Shown: positions 25,411-37,800 of the stretch, piece after piece
How positions within the stretch are numbered: position 1 is the stretch's first letter
Layout of the letters: each line of letters opens with the position of its first letter
Origin: Styela clava
Taxonomy: Eukaryota > Chordata > Ascidiacea > Stolidobranchia > Styelidae
Assembly: GCF_964204865.1 (NCBI RefSeq)
Contig: NC_135252.1
Coordinates: 4,836,001 to 4,900,000 of the forward strand
DNA length: 64,000 nt
Direction: 5' to 3'
The notes under the pieces: model-generated
Databases searched by the model: none
What the model was told of the DNA's origin: nothing
The model's input: the letters and a program-made list of their open reading frames with translations, nothing else
Translations under genes and position numbers: made by a program

Positions 25411-28400
25411 AATTATAATTCAAATCCGGATATTATATTCGTTATCCAGGGAATGTGTCACATTTATCAGTATTAGCTTTACAAATCTCCACAGTGTTTA
25501 TTTTGCAGATAACTAAATATTTGAATCTGAAGATTAGCGTGCTAAAGTCAGTACTAAAGCACACGGAGTGACTTAAAACAGCATATTATCGAGTCTTACT
25601 GAGGTTAATAGCGACTTTGTATGTATTGAATACATATGAAAACATTTATAACCACTCTTTGATGAGCAGAAGATCACATTAACAATTTCTATATATTTAT
25701 ATTATGAATCAGAATGTTTGAACCCAAAATTTAGATAAATTTCTACATTCACTAACAACTATCTACCTACGCATGCATATTGTACATACAACATTTTCTC
25801 GTATGGGCTACCTTTAATCACCTTTTTTCATAGCACGATTGATTAATTAGAGATATTTCGTCCGATATGATTCTGACATCAACCAATACACTTTATTATT
25901 CTGTCATTATGTTTTACAAATTTTATCTTTGCGTTATACCTCATTCGTTTTATTATACAGGCTTCCGACAATTTGCCCTCAAATAATGTTAGTTTCTAAA
26001 TAAAGCCCGTTCATGAGGTATTGATGCGCAATACAAGTAAACGAGACGGATTGACAAGATTCATATCTATTGTTTGCTCTCTTCAACGCTCGAATTCAAC
26101 TAATATAAGTAACTGTCTGTATGTTTGTCTGTATGTCTGTTTGTCTGTTAGATGCACGCGATATCTCACGAAAGCGAGATTGAATCTGCTCCAGATTTTG
26201 CATGTGCATTCATCTTATCTCGGACCAGAAGCCTATTGACTTTGGGCGAATTATGTGGTATAATTAGCGAGTTATTAATTAATTAGTGATGGGACACAAG
26301 GTGTCACTATGGAGTAAGAGCGCTGTTTTGGGGGATCCCCCAACTTTCGATCGATAAGTCTTCGGTCTCTGACAGATATTCTCGTTTTCTTCTTGTTGTT
26401 ATGAAAAATCTCCTTTTTTCTTTAATTAGAAATTTTCAGTGCTTAAAGATTGTATTTGTCGCTAGAAGGCTATGACTTATATTTATTCCAAAAATTTCTG
26501 TGGGCTCTATGGGATTCGTTTTTTGTGTGCGTTGACGTCTTCAAAATAAAAAATTGCGCACCTTGTGGTGTTTCCGCGTTGCGTTTGTCGGGAAAACTGC
26601 GTAACATAAATTTTGCCAAACCACCCATCCCCTGAAACATACAGAAAAGACGACTAAGACACTCAATTTCAGTTTTGATAATCTCTTTTTAAATTATGTC
26701 AATGTACAGTTCAACCAATATTATTATACAGCACTGTTTTCTTCATTTTTCTAAAGCTACCTTTCTACTACAATACGACCTGGCAGACTGTGCGATATTA
26801 AATCAAAATGCCGCTTCTAAGCAATTTCAAATAGCCTCGGTTGCCCAGTGACGCTTGCTATATGAAATATATGGAAACGTCATTAAACTCGGAGTTAAGC
26901 CAGCATCTATATGTTGACTCAATGGGATTATATACTTCTATAGTCAATGCCGTAAAAAGTTAACATACATTCTAGTAAGGACTAATTGCACCACGAAAAT
27001 GATTGACGCTGATAGATCCAGTACTACAAATTTTAATTTACAAATTTTCTAACATAAAATAGTTGAATATTTTGACATTTTAATCGTCGCTGTCGAATTC
27101 AAAATATAATGAATACCAGCGATGTGTTGAACAACAACAAGGAAGAGGCTTTGTTCAAAAACACCTCTAGGACAAAACGTAAATGATCGGATAAGAAGAC
27201 TTTTCGACTATTGCCTCAGACCAATTTGTCCCATTATACAACAACAAGACACTCCAGTTTCTATATAAATCTATAGAATGCAATACAAAGGAACATAGTG
27301 AGTCACTTTCCAGATGTTTTGCGGACAACTTCAGCCCTGCCAACCTCTGTTCAAATATCTACAGGTGAATATTGGCCTACAAGTTTACAATCAGAAATTA
27401 TGAGAAATGTTGATGAACAAAAGATAACAGATGAAAAACACATTACAGCTATAAGATCTAGTATGTAAAGCCACGGGAAACTTTTCTATGCCACAGAAAG
27501 AGTAAAACAGCATGAAAGTCGAAACATATATAATTTCATGACATTTTTTAAAGGAAAATGAAATCAATCAATTTGTGGAAGAACACTGTTATTTGTCGTT
27601 ATTGAAAACGAAACTCCAACATCCACAATCCCAATGTCGAAAAACTTTTCCCATTTCGTCCTACTCCCTTTACACATCATATTTGAAAAATTATTGTATT
27701 AAAGATTGCCTAATTCTGATTTTGGGTTGACCGATAAACGCATGTCAACTCGTATTCCAAACCAACCATGCTATTATGATAAAATTGACAAATGCGAGTT
27801 TGTCTGTTGTACTTTCTAAATTTGAAAAGCCATTTGACACTACGTGACGGGCTTGCAACTTTTGGTGATAAACTGTTACGATTATTACTATGCATAAGCA
27901 TGACACGCGACCTTCGTAAGACCCAATTACTTTGTAACTCTTTTTCACTGAGAAAACTCCAAAACTTATTGAAATATAGGTATGCTGTAATTTGGACTAA
28001 TATTCCCTAAAGTTTAAGTGACTCCAGTTATGGCACAAAATATACAAAGCTCAAGCTCTCTTCTTGCCGGACTTGTCTCAGATTATTTCTTGCCATCGCC
28101 AGCACAATAGCCTACTTAGATTGATCCCAAGCCGTTGGGCCTATAGTAATTGGAATGAAGATTCTTTAAATGCATGTACAGTTGTTGAAATTGCATTTTC
28201 ACCTTCAGGTTTGCTCTTGTTCGTATATTGTATATGGTCCTAAGCTATAAAACAAGTACAAATCTAATAATAATTTCAAGAGAAGGTTAGGCTTAATTAT
28301 GGAACCAAATCATAAAACCTTTCCCCTTAGGCCTACATTTCATTAACAATATCGCTACTCAATCACCAGTGTTATTTTCTCGTCCCCATTCAGCCTGAAA

Positions 28401-29186
28401 TGTCATGTTGGACACGAAATGCACATATGGATCATTTTTCTAAATTGTTGTTGTTCTTGCTGGACATGAAGTGGATCTATGGATCGTTTTGTTAAGTTGT
28501 TATTGCTGTTAGAATTGTTGTTGTTGTTGTGAAATTTTATTTATTTTAATAGTGGATCAATTGCTTCGAACTTTTCAGTGGTTAAAGATTGTTGTTGTTG
28601 CTAGAATGCTATTACTAGTCCCACTATTACTGTTCTAAATTCCTAAGAGTTCTATGATATCTTATAATTAATTCAGAATTTTGCTGTTTCATTTTTATTT
28701 TGGGAACATTGTTTTATTCAGCCGAACGTGACGGTCTACGTCAAGGTTCCCCCGTTTGATTTTGCGAACGTGGTGCTCCGACACTTTTCAACATAAGTCG
28801 CGTAGGCTACTGGCACTGCGGTCAATAATGAGAACTTCGTATACACATATTTGAGCTTTGTTCTCTTGTTGTTGGGGTGATCGTAGTCTAGCTTTAAAGC
28901 GCAATAAATACACTATTCTACTTCAAACTTTCAGCACTTGCGTTTGGGCGAAATCGAAATGACTTTTAGTAATGAATGAAAATACCTAATATATTCTATC
29001 ACGCTTGCCTGCCGATCTTTTCGGTAAACTCGGTGAACAGTTGCGGTCTTACCGCTATGTGTGATCGCTCGATCTTCGTGTCCTATATTCGTGCATTGTT
29101 CTCTTGTATTTTATTTTCCATACATACGGTACGTATATTCAGCATACAGTGAAAAACTAACAATTTTGAGCGCTTGTTCTTTACTG

Positions 29187-29355
29187 TGTACTAATATGGA
29201 GGTAACTAATTTTAATCGCCTATTTACATCAAGTTGTGTAAAGGGAGTGGAGCCTTATAGGCAGGCGGATATTCACTTGGCTAACACAGGCAGTCCCCGA
29301 ACTCGTAATAGAACTAAAATAGGGAAAATCGGAATAAAATTATGGGCTAACCCTA
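29187..29355 (+). repeat. Interspersed repeat within copy 2
   Basis: Counterpart of 24466-24640, with a diverged reverse-complement relative at 61405-61576. The ORF at 29061-29429 is an artefact of this repeat. Confidence 0.7.
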
Positions 29356-29526
29356 ACCTGGTACACATACTACGGCAGTACCCAACTTTCCAATGTGTCA
29401 TTTTTTCATGTATGTATTCAACCAAATAACTAAATAGTATGCATAAAAATGCACTAGGTGGCGGAGATGAGTCAATAATAAAATACCATGCAACTTGAAA
29501 GATTGCGACTGACCCCTGTTGCAGGA

Positions 29527-29925
29527 CAACAATTTATTAGACACGTAGTGGACATAACGATCGTTTCAATATTATGTTGTTTGACAGAGAATAACACACC
29601 TAGTGGAAATATTAAAAAAACGCTTTTCTCTTCGAATACTGGACCAATTGCTTTGAAATTTTCAGTGGTTGAAGATAAAATTTTTCCCCAGAAGGCTATT
29701 TCTTTTATTCATTTTAAATATTTCTGTTAGCTCTGTGAGATTTGTTTTTGTTTGCTATGACGTCATTAAACGTTCTGCGGACATCGGACGCCATTTTGTG
29801 TCCTACTGTACTGCTTCGCTTGGTGTGCATATATTTGTAGACTGTGATCTGACGGTACCGTACCGTCAAACCGTACTGTACTGCGAACAGACGTGTCCAT
29901 ATATTTGGGCGTAGCTCTCTTGTAA
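29527..29925. repeat. ~400-bp block private to copy 2
   Basis: Copy 1 runs from GCAGGACTAACAACAATTTAT directly into AAATAATATTTTAGTCC, whereas copy 2 has about 400 bp between these points. The block includes another version of the TTTTCAGTGGTTGAAGAT motif and the imperfect palindrome GACGGTACCGTACCGTC (29852-29868). It is either an insertion in copy 2 or a deletion in copy 1; no clear target duplication is visible. Confidence 0.7.
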
Positions 29926-30332
29926 ATAATATTTTAGTCCTCAAATCTGTCATATATGATAACTCTAATACCAGTTCTTTGGGTGATACAATGTAGAACA
30001 TCGCTGTAAAATGACAAAACAAAAGAAGTTGTGCAGACCAAAACACAAGGATAAAACTTTTCATGATTTCTGCTTTCTTTTGCCGTGTGCGGCACTGTCT
30101 ATTTTAACAATATGTCTACTCTTACAAAAGAGTGGACGTGCCGTATAAAACCAATATCGTCAATAGGCTAGAGATGCAAAAATCCTTCTAGAACATTTGT
30201 TAAACAGGCTCGCTGTGCAATATTCTTCCTCTTGCCATAAAACGCAAAAACACTGTGTTGATTTGTATTTTAGTTCGTCGAACAAGTAGATCATTAAGTT
30301 CGAGCGCAGTTTTTTTAATATAAGTTTCAATT

Positions 30333-30512
30333 TCACGATGACTTTGTTGACTTGCTTGGGAATATAAAGCCTTCGTAATCTTCGTCATCTTCTTTTCGTT
30401 GTCTTACATGCATTATCCGCCGATATTCGGATTTAACAGTTGTCCAGATACATAAGATCATAATGACGACAAATATAACATCATACACGTTTTCAATCGG
30501 CTTCCAAGTCAT
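30333..30512 (-). CDS. Single-pass microprotein, 59 aa (copy 2)
   Basis: Counterpart of the ORF at 25240-25410. There are three nucleotide differences in the shared 171 bp: Q39R, L51F and loss of the copy 1 stop (TAG to AAG), which adds three residues (KSS) before the next stop. The same CAT|GTAAGA donor-like site is present. Both copies keep an intact frame with the same membrane segment, but they are too recent to show purifying selection. Confidence 0.38.
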   Translation of the reverse strand: MTWKPIENVYDVIFVVIMILCIWTTVKSEYRRIMHVRQRKEDDEDYEGFIFPSKSTKSS

Positions 30513-31433
30513 AATTATAATTCAAATACCAATATTATATTCGTTATCCAGGGAATGTGTCACATTTATCAGAATTAGCTTTACAAATCTCCACAGTGTT
30601 TATTTTGCAGATAACTAAATATTTGAATCTGAAGATTAGCGTGCTAAAGTCAGTACTAAAGCACACGGAGTGATTTAAAACAGCATATTATCGAGTCTTA
30701 CAGAGGTTAATAGCGACTTTGTATGTATTTAATACAAGTGAAAACATTTATAACCACTCTTTGATGAGCAGAAGATCACATTAACAATTTCTATATATTT
30801 ATATTATAAATCAGAATGTTTGAACCCCAAATTTAGGTGAATTTCTACATACACTGACAACTATCTATCTATGCATGCATATTGTATACAACATTTTCTC
30901 GTAAAGGCTACCTTTAATTACTTTTTTTTCATGACACGATTGATTAATTAGAGATATTTCGGCCGATATGGTTCTGACATCAACAAATACTTTATTATTC
31001 TGTCATTATGTTTTACAGATTTTATCTTTGCGTTATACCTTTTTCGTTTCATTATACAGGCTTTCGACAATTTGCCCTCTAATATTCTTAATTTCTAAAT
31101 AAAACCCGTTCATGAGGTATTGATGCAAAATCAAGTAAACGAGACGGATTGACAAGTTTCATTTCTATTGTTTGCTCTCTTCAACGCTCGAATTCAACTA
31201 ATATATATATATGAGTAAAAACTGACACAAAAACAAGACAAAGCGGATGGTTAGTGGGTAATGGATAGTCAGTCAGTTGATTAGACAACAATGGCTATTT
31301 CCTGCTGCGTTCCAAACATTTCGATAAAAAAAAAAAAAGAGAGTTATGCTTAAATATGTGGACACGGAAGGCAAAAAGAAACATTTCCTCACCAAATCTC
31401 GGAAATTTATATGCGGCAACTTGCCTGTATCGG

Positions 31434-31790
31434 GATACCGTGACGGTACATATAGCTCTTCAAGGTCATGTGTCGATGATTTCTTCTTCGTGATTCAGTT
31501 TCAACGTGAATTGGTCCGAATCACTTCTGTATTATCAGATCAGGTACAGCAGTCTACCATTCCCAACAAAAACTTCCCAAAATCGCATTTGGTAACTTAC
31601 AAGTACCTGTATCGGGGTACCCGTAACGGTACAGAGACTGTCATAGCTTTTCCAGGTCCTGTGACGATGATTCATTCTTCTTGGTTTTGTTTCAGTTTCA
31701 ACGTGAATTGAAATACCAACTGAACCTCTTCATTGCCAGATAAGGTCCCACAGTCTACCGTTTCCCATAAAAACTTTCACTAAGCACGAG
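31434..31790. repeat. Diverged tandem repeat, period ~182 bp
   Basis: Two units starting CCTGTATCGGG at 31434 and 31616. Each continues with CGTGACGGTACA or CGTAACGGTACA, AAGGTCATGTG or CAGGTCCTGTG, TTTCAACGTGAATTG, and CAGTCTACCATTCCC or CAGTCTACCGTTTCC. The 121-codon ORF running through it is not regarded as a gene. Confidence 0.75.
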
Positions 31791-32478
31791 ATCCGCCGGC
31801 AATAAATTTGGACAATAAATGGTCGAGTTATTGCTGAAAAGAACGCCATTTGTCCGAATTTAGGCACTTTAACGGTACTTGTCGACCAGCGCCAATTTCA
31901 CTTTCCAACTTTCAAATCCTAATCACTAATATGCGCATGTTTGACAGAAATTGGGCGACCCCGGAAAATCTTCACCCACAACACCCACCCATTATGTATA
32001 GAGTGATTATTAAGAATTTTTGATGCTCAATACACAGATTATAATCTGAAATATACAGGTAGTCCTGGTTTAGGAAATAATTTAGGTCGATTAGTGGTTT
32101 CCATACATTTTTCAGTATTTCTTTAAAAATAATTTCTTTAAAAATAATTTTGTAAATCCCGCGGCGACGCAAGGATATACTCGCATATTAAACGTTATGT
32201 AGTGCTATTATGTCCGCAAAATAAAAAAAGACTATATTTACCACTATAAAACAGTCATTTTTACATATTATTTATTTCAACAGAAATTAATTTAAAGTTG
32301 CTAGTGAGTAAGTTGCGCTTGTTTGCCATCGAGTTTTTGAAATCGTGTTGTGGGTTCACTTAAGCAAAATATAATATGCTGCCATATTTGTATGCTATGA
32401 TATTTCTCACGAAGAAAATTACGATTGAGTAATACTACAATACCAAATATAAAATAAACAATAACATTTGCTAGAAAA

Positions 32479-32822
32479 TATTTTTGTCAGAAAAACAGGC
32501 GACGCAAAAAGATTTTTAGGCGAACCAGTTTTGGTCGCGACACATAGGTTGGAAAACACTGTAGATCATTGATTGAATAGAAGAGGACCGGATTACAATT
32601 ACCAAAATATTAATTTACTTCACAATAAGTAAAATATCCACTAAAATTTATATTTTTGTCAGAAAAACAGGCGACGCAAAAAGATTTTTAGGCGAACCAG
32701 TTTTGGTCGCGACACATAGGTTGGAAAACACTGTAGATCATTGATTGAATAGAAGAGGACCGGATTACAATTACCAAAATATTAATTTACTTCACAATAA
32801 GTAAAATATCCACTAAAATTTA
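32479..32822. repeat. Near-perfect tandem duplication, period 172 bp
   Basis: Two adjacent units starting TATTTTTGTCAGAAAAACAG at 32479 and 32651. They appear identical by eye, which indicates a very recent duplication (or an assembly artefact). No coding content. Confidence 0.92.
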
Positions 32823-34842
32823 TTAAATTATTCCCAGAATTTGTAATCAGAATTTCGTACTAAGAATAAAAAAATGTAATGAACTATCGGCGTGAATAGA
32901 ACGCTTTATTGTGATGCGGTTTGCTAAACGTAGCCTATTAGAATTCTTGTTCCTATATGAGAATAATGACTAGAGATTAGATCATGCTGAATCAATTTCA
33001 GATCAATTGTCAAAGACGTGGCATAATTATTTTTGTGAAGGTAACTTTAGAAGATTATACTACTCACCGATATCGATTACTATTTCGGCTAAAACACATT
33101 ATGAAACTTGAAAGCTAATTAAGTTCATATACACTCATGTACCAACTAATTATCTTTTTTTTATTAGTTGAAATTCATTTTGTGTGGTTAATTGTGGACT
33201 GTCTAAGAACCGCGTTGTTGATGTGTGTTTCATCTAACTAATTATAAAAAAGTACGCGGGAAAACGTATAATGAAATAGATATCACTATATAACATAATG
33301 CATTACTTACAAACATTGCTTTTTTATTTCATTACCAAAAATCCAGAGTTATTTATACGCATTTTTTTGAAATATCTTTGCTTGCCACAAGCAAGATGAG
33401 TCAGTGATCACTTTGATGTCAGGATGGTTCTATGAAATATAACCTCGAAGCTGTAAAAATGGTAGCTAATAATAGAAATGTTCAGTAACGTAATCGGCCC
33501 AACTAAGTTAAACCAAGCATATGGATTGTAACGTATTTCTACTTAAGCTTGTCGAGAGTTCAATCTATAACATTGACCCTATTCCAGGTAGATTAAAGAT
33601 AAAAATAATACTTGTGTATGCCATAAATATTTCGGACTGTAAACGATGTTTGCAAATCTGCGACACGAACTGACATCTTATATTTCATCTGAGAATATGG
33701 TGCCCCAGGCAAGGCTGTGGAAATGGTGAAATTTTTATGATTTTCACGGAAGAAAACTTTAAAACCGCGCTGAACGGCACACTAACGGATAAACACATAT
33801 AATAGGGTTTGGTAAGACAACGAACGACAATTGTCTTATAAGCAGAATAAAGGATGGTGTCAACTATTACGAACTGCTGTGTGGTTTAATAGCAACGTGT
33901 GTTTGATTATCCTATTATAGAGGCGTAATTATTTTGGCAATAGGTTTAAGCTGTAAAAATATGTATAAATACGAGTGCGCTGAATATGTTCCACAGATGT
34001 TGTGTATGAGAGAAAATGATTTTTATTTACAAATACCAAATTGGCATTTGAAATAGAAAATTTGTACAACGGAAATGGACTTGATAAAAATATTAAAAGT
34101 GCCCAATAAAAAGTCGGTAATTTTGTTCAATATTTACTCAATAGTAGTCGTTTAATTAAAACAATGAAATCATTTATATATATATGATCCCAACAGGAAG
34201 ATAGTTTGAGTAGACAGCAGTTGTCAATTATGTAGAACCGCTTGATATTAATCGGAGGAATTCTAGAATGGGAAATAAGATACTAAAACATATCTTGTAC
34301 GGTTATTCATTGGTTAACTGGTTATAACGTAGAGGGATACAAATCTGTCAAACATTGAAAGTATATCGGAAGGAATGAAGATTTTTAAACAAATCACAAC
34401 GAACCCCAAACTCTGAATCACTTAGAATAAATAGACATTTTTATTCTTGCATTATACAAATACGGATTTACCAGATTCAAAGCATTAGAAAGAATTAATT
34501 AGGCCCTCAGAAACTCAATCGAAAACGCAGATTTTATTTACCGCTGTTTGTTTGTTGACGAAACAGTTCAAGCATAGTAGTATCGCATATCTACTTACTT
34601 TTAGAAACCTGGTGCATTCTAGTTAGTCGGTCTTTATAAAAATATTTACCGACAATTCGAGTGAAAGTTTTTTTTAAATAATGTTTGTAGAACAATCTTT
34701 GACATTTCGACTTCAGTTCTTCAATTCTAGTCAATATTTATAAATGGGTAGCTGTGTGCTTGCGTACTGTTTGGCCTTCGCGGTTTTGCAAAATAACATG
34801 CGTTTAAATGTTGGCATGACGTATTATCCACATATGACGTAG

Positions 34843-37800
34843 ATGTTTAGACATTTAATTCAAGAGAAAAATCTTATTTATAATGCAGAAAATATTCTTT
34901 TATTTAGTGCGTCAAATAAAATTTGGATAAAAAGGATGAATGAAAATTTGTATGAATATGCCCGTGTTATAGTTGTTACTGTTTGTGCGTACACTATTTT
35001 GTGTCTCTTTGTTACACACCAGGATCTGTTCATTCCCTCTAAATCATCAAGGGGGGAGAGCGAGCATGACAGTTTCAGAGCAAGTTTTCTAAATTTTCGA
35101 TACAAAGATATGAAGGACAATCAAAATAATATGAAAGAAGAAAGAGGCAAAATCGATTTCTTTGAGCGTCATGACACCCGAGAAAAATGGGAATCATTAT
35201 TAATAGCTGACAGCGACATCGAGGCCAAAGTTCGATTCCAGAAAGGTAAATTGTTATATTAGCTTACATTATTTAATAAAAAATCTGCCAATCATTGAAA
35301 ATCAAATCTAGGAGGATTATGGTTTGGGAAATAGGACTTTTAGCGAGCTATTTTCCGATATTCATTTCAATGCTGTTCATTCAAATTGTAAGAAAATTCA
35401 AAATAGAAAATCATATATATACATAAGGTTACCTTTATATTCATTAAAAAAACTGTTTGATAGTCTCAAATACTGTGAAAATAACGTTGCAATTCATTCA
35501 AAATCTTGTTTTCGATTTAAGTGGTAACAAAATTGCTTTGTAAATAGATGACAAAAACATGGATTCATTCAACCAGCACATGGATCGCATAAAAAGATCA
35601 AGTTCGCAGGTTAGAGTGTATCTTACTCTCTCTTACGAATGATTAAATTTGCTTCCAGTGGAATTATAAAATTCTAACATGATAAAACTCTATCTAGTCG
35701 TCATCTTTATAAATTTCACATTACTTACTGAACCAGAAGATTGAATATGTATATAAATTGCCTTTCATTGTGTATATTGAGTCTGGTTAGGTTTTGCACT
35801 TCAAAACAGCTATAACTAATGAGTTCTGGCAAAAGCCGCAGAAGTCTATTTTGTGTCTTTATCATGAACAATGTCTCTACAGCCTAATAAAAAATGGTGA
35901 AAAATGCCGAGCATTTTAATAAGGAAATCGATTTTTAGGTGCCACCCGAGGAATTTTCTTTTTCGGAATGGAGCACATGGTCAGATTGTGATTCAATCGA
36001 TTGCAAAGTACCAGGATATCAACAAAAATTGAGAAATTGTTACGGAACAAATCTTGAAGAACGACAGGATCATCCATGCAAATATGGTATTTTATGGAAG
36101 TGTGCTAGGGAAGATTCACTGTCTGATATTTTATAGTGATGAAATAAAATGTTGTAAAACTAAATGTTTATCCGAAAATATTTGTGGCTGTTGAAATAAT
36201 TAGTTCAGCAAGCGAATTATTTCATATATTGCAAAAATCAAAAAAGTCTGTAAAATTTGACAGCACTCGAATTTCCATCATATAGAACAGGGATGGCCAA
36301 CCTGCATCCGACTAAAATCTTCAAAATAGCTCGCGATCGACCGATCGGTAATAAGGTTATACACAGAAACGAATGAGTACTGAATATGCAGATAGCTACA
36401 CACACGCATATAAAAATTCCACCGCCGCCTGTGGGCGCACTCTTTATAAAATTGCCCCAAAAAATTAGTATTTTTTATGTTGCATTTAATTTGTTATTTT
36501 GTGTATGTACATGTTTCATCATTTAATTGAAATTTATTTGAATTATACAATTCAGAACTATGGCCTGCCTAATTTTTAATCGTACGTGTTGAAAATTCGT
36601 ATCCATGTATTATCTAAACAGCGAAAAATAAATATTCTCAAACCGTAAATGTTATATGATTGATTAAACTCCCGTGTCTAATTTGCAATTTCCCACATGT
36701 CCGATTCTTTGCTCGCTTTGAAGTAGAAAAATTGGGCCTTTTGATGTTAAACCTTTGTTACCTTTGCGAATAAATTTTATCACACTACCCTTGGAGTGAC
36801 ATGAAAACTTCGCATACTACATAAGTTATTGTAGAATCGTTTGTCAGTCAAGACACACGATATTCGGCACGTTCGTTTCTAAACCTCGGCAGCGAAGTAA
36901 CTTGCATTTGTTATGTAAGATTATGCTCTATCGACTTGTCCACACTCAAACAGTGTATGTGTATACCATATCATGTTCCGCGCGTGTTCAGTACTGTATT
37001 CTTCCTGTTTTAAAACACACAACAGGCGCTGCATGAAACTGGTTCAAGGTAAATTTTTGGGGTATGTTATTAAGTTCACTCAAAATCAGACGCGATGGAC
37101 TTTTCGAGACGTGGAAATCGACCGGTCGATCGCGATCGACGTGTTGGCCATCCCTGATATAGAATATCATCGCCATATTGTTTTATGGTACATTTCCATT
37201 TTTGTTGTACATTCACAACTTGGCCTCGGGAAATGAGAATCAATATGAGAACTTAATACTCGCAATGAATCAAGCATAATTGTTAAACCGCAGAAAGTAA
37301 TTTTTGACTAATCTGTCTTTTAACTTAATATTATACAATAACAAACTGTCCGAACAATCAAACTTTACACGCGTGTATTTTCCTCAAATATAGATAATTT
37401 GGTGAAGATACGACCTTGTTATCCTATTGAGTGCAAGAACGACACACAAGCAATAATCAGGTTTCGTATTTTTATTTACATTAATTTAACCCCGCAAATA
37501 ACGTCCAAAAACGCATTCAAGTTTGCCTCTACGACTATAATTCATTGTTGCCAAACAGTTGTTAAGATTTATTGGTATCGTAAATGAATTCCGATAGCTT
37601 TAAATTTATTTATCTCAGGCGTGAGAAAGATTTAACGACGGTTATTTTAATAATGATTCGAAAATCTCTTCATCCACAAGCGCATAAGCACCTTTAATGC
37701 CACAGATATATCATTAAGACATTCCAATATTGTAAATTATATTGGTCCGATAACTGCAACAAAATGGAATTAAATGGAGGTGATTTATAGGGTCTTCCTC

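Larger units (their letters stand above)
21140..26105. repeat. ~5-kb tandem duplication, copy 1
   Basis: Collinear with 26109-31205 at an offset of about 4955 bp near the left end and about 5105 bp near the right end, with most stretches nearly identical by eye. It begins in a TGTCTGTCTG-rich tract followed by GTTAGATGCACGCGATATC, and ends ...CTCTTCAACGCTCGAATTC. Relative to copy 2 it has an extra insertion-like block at 23582-23890 in place of about 150 bp, and lacks about 400 bp present at 29527-29925. It contains the minus-strand microprotein ORF at 25240-25410, the interspersed repeat at 24466-24640, and exon-like open segments at about 22285-22510 whose splicing could not be resolved. 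Confidence 0.9.
26109..31205. repeat. ~5-kb tandem duplication, copy 2
   Basis: Second unit, head-to-tail with copy 1 and starting within the same TGTCTG tract. It ends CTCTTCAACGCTCGAATTC followed by a TATATATATA tract. It lacks the internal third copy of the left-end element and carries a private ~400-bp block at 29527-29925. Both copies contain diverged versions of a motif around TTTTCAGTGGTTAAAGATTG (26431, 28571, 29660; also 21479), so the unit itself is built from older repeats. Confidence 0.9.
31206..34842. other. Intergenic region with tandem repeats only
   Basis: Between the 5-kb duplication and the protease gene. It contains the diverged ~182-bp tandem repeat at 31434-31790 and the near-perfect 172-bp tandem at 32479-32822. 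From 32823 to 34842 the sequence is AT-rich and no exon, RNA gene or transposon end was recognised. The protease promoter should lie near its right edge. Confidence 0.5.
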
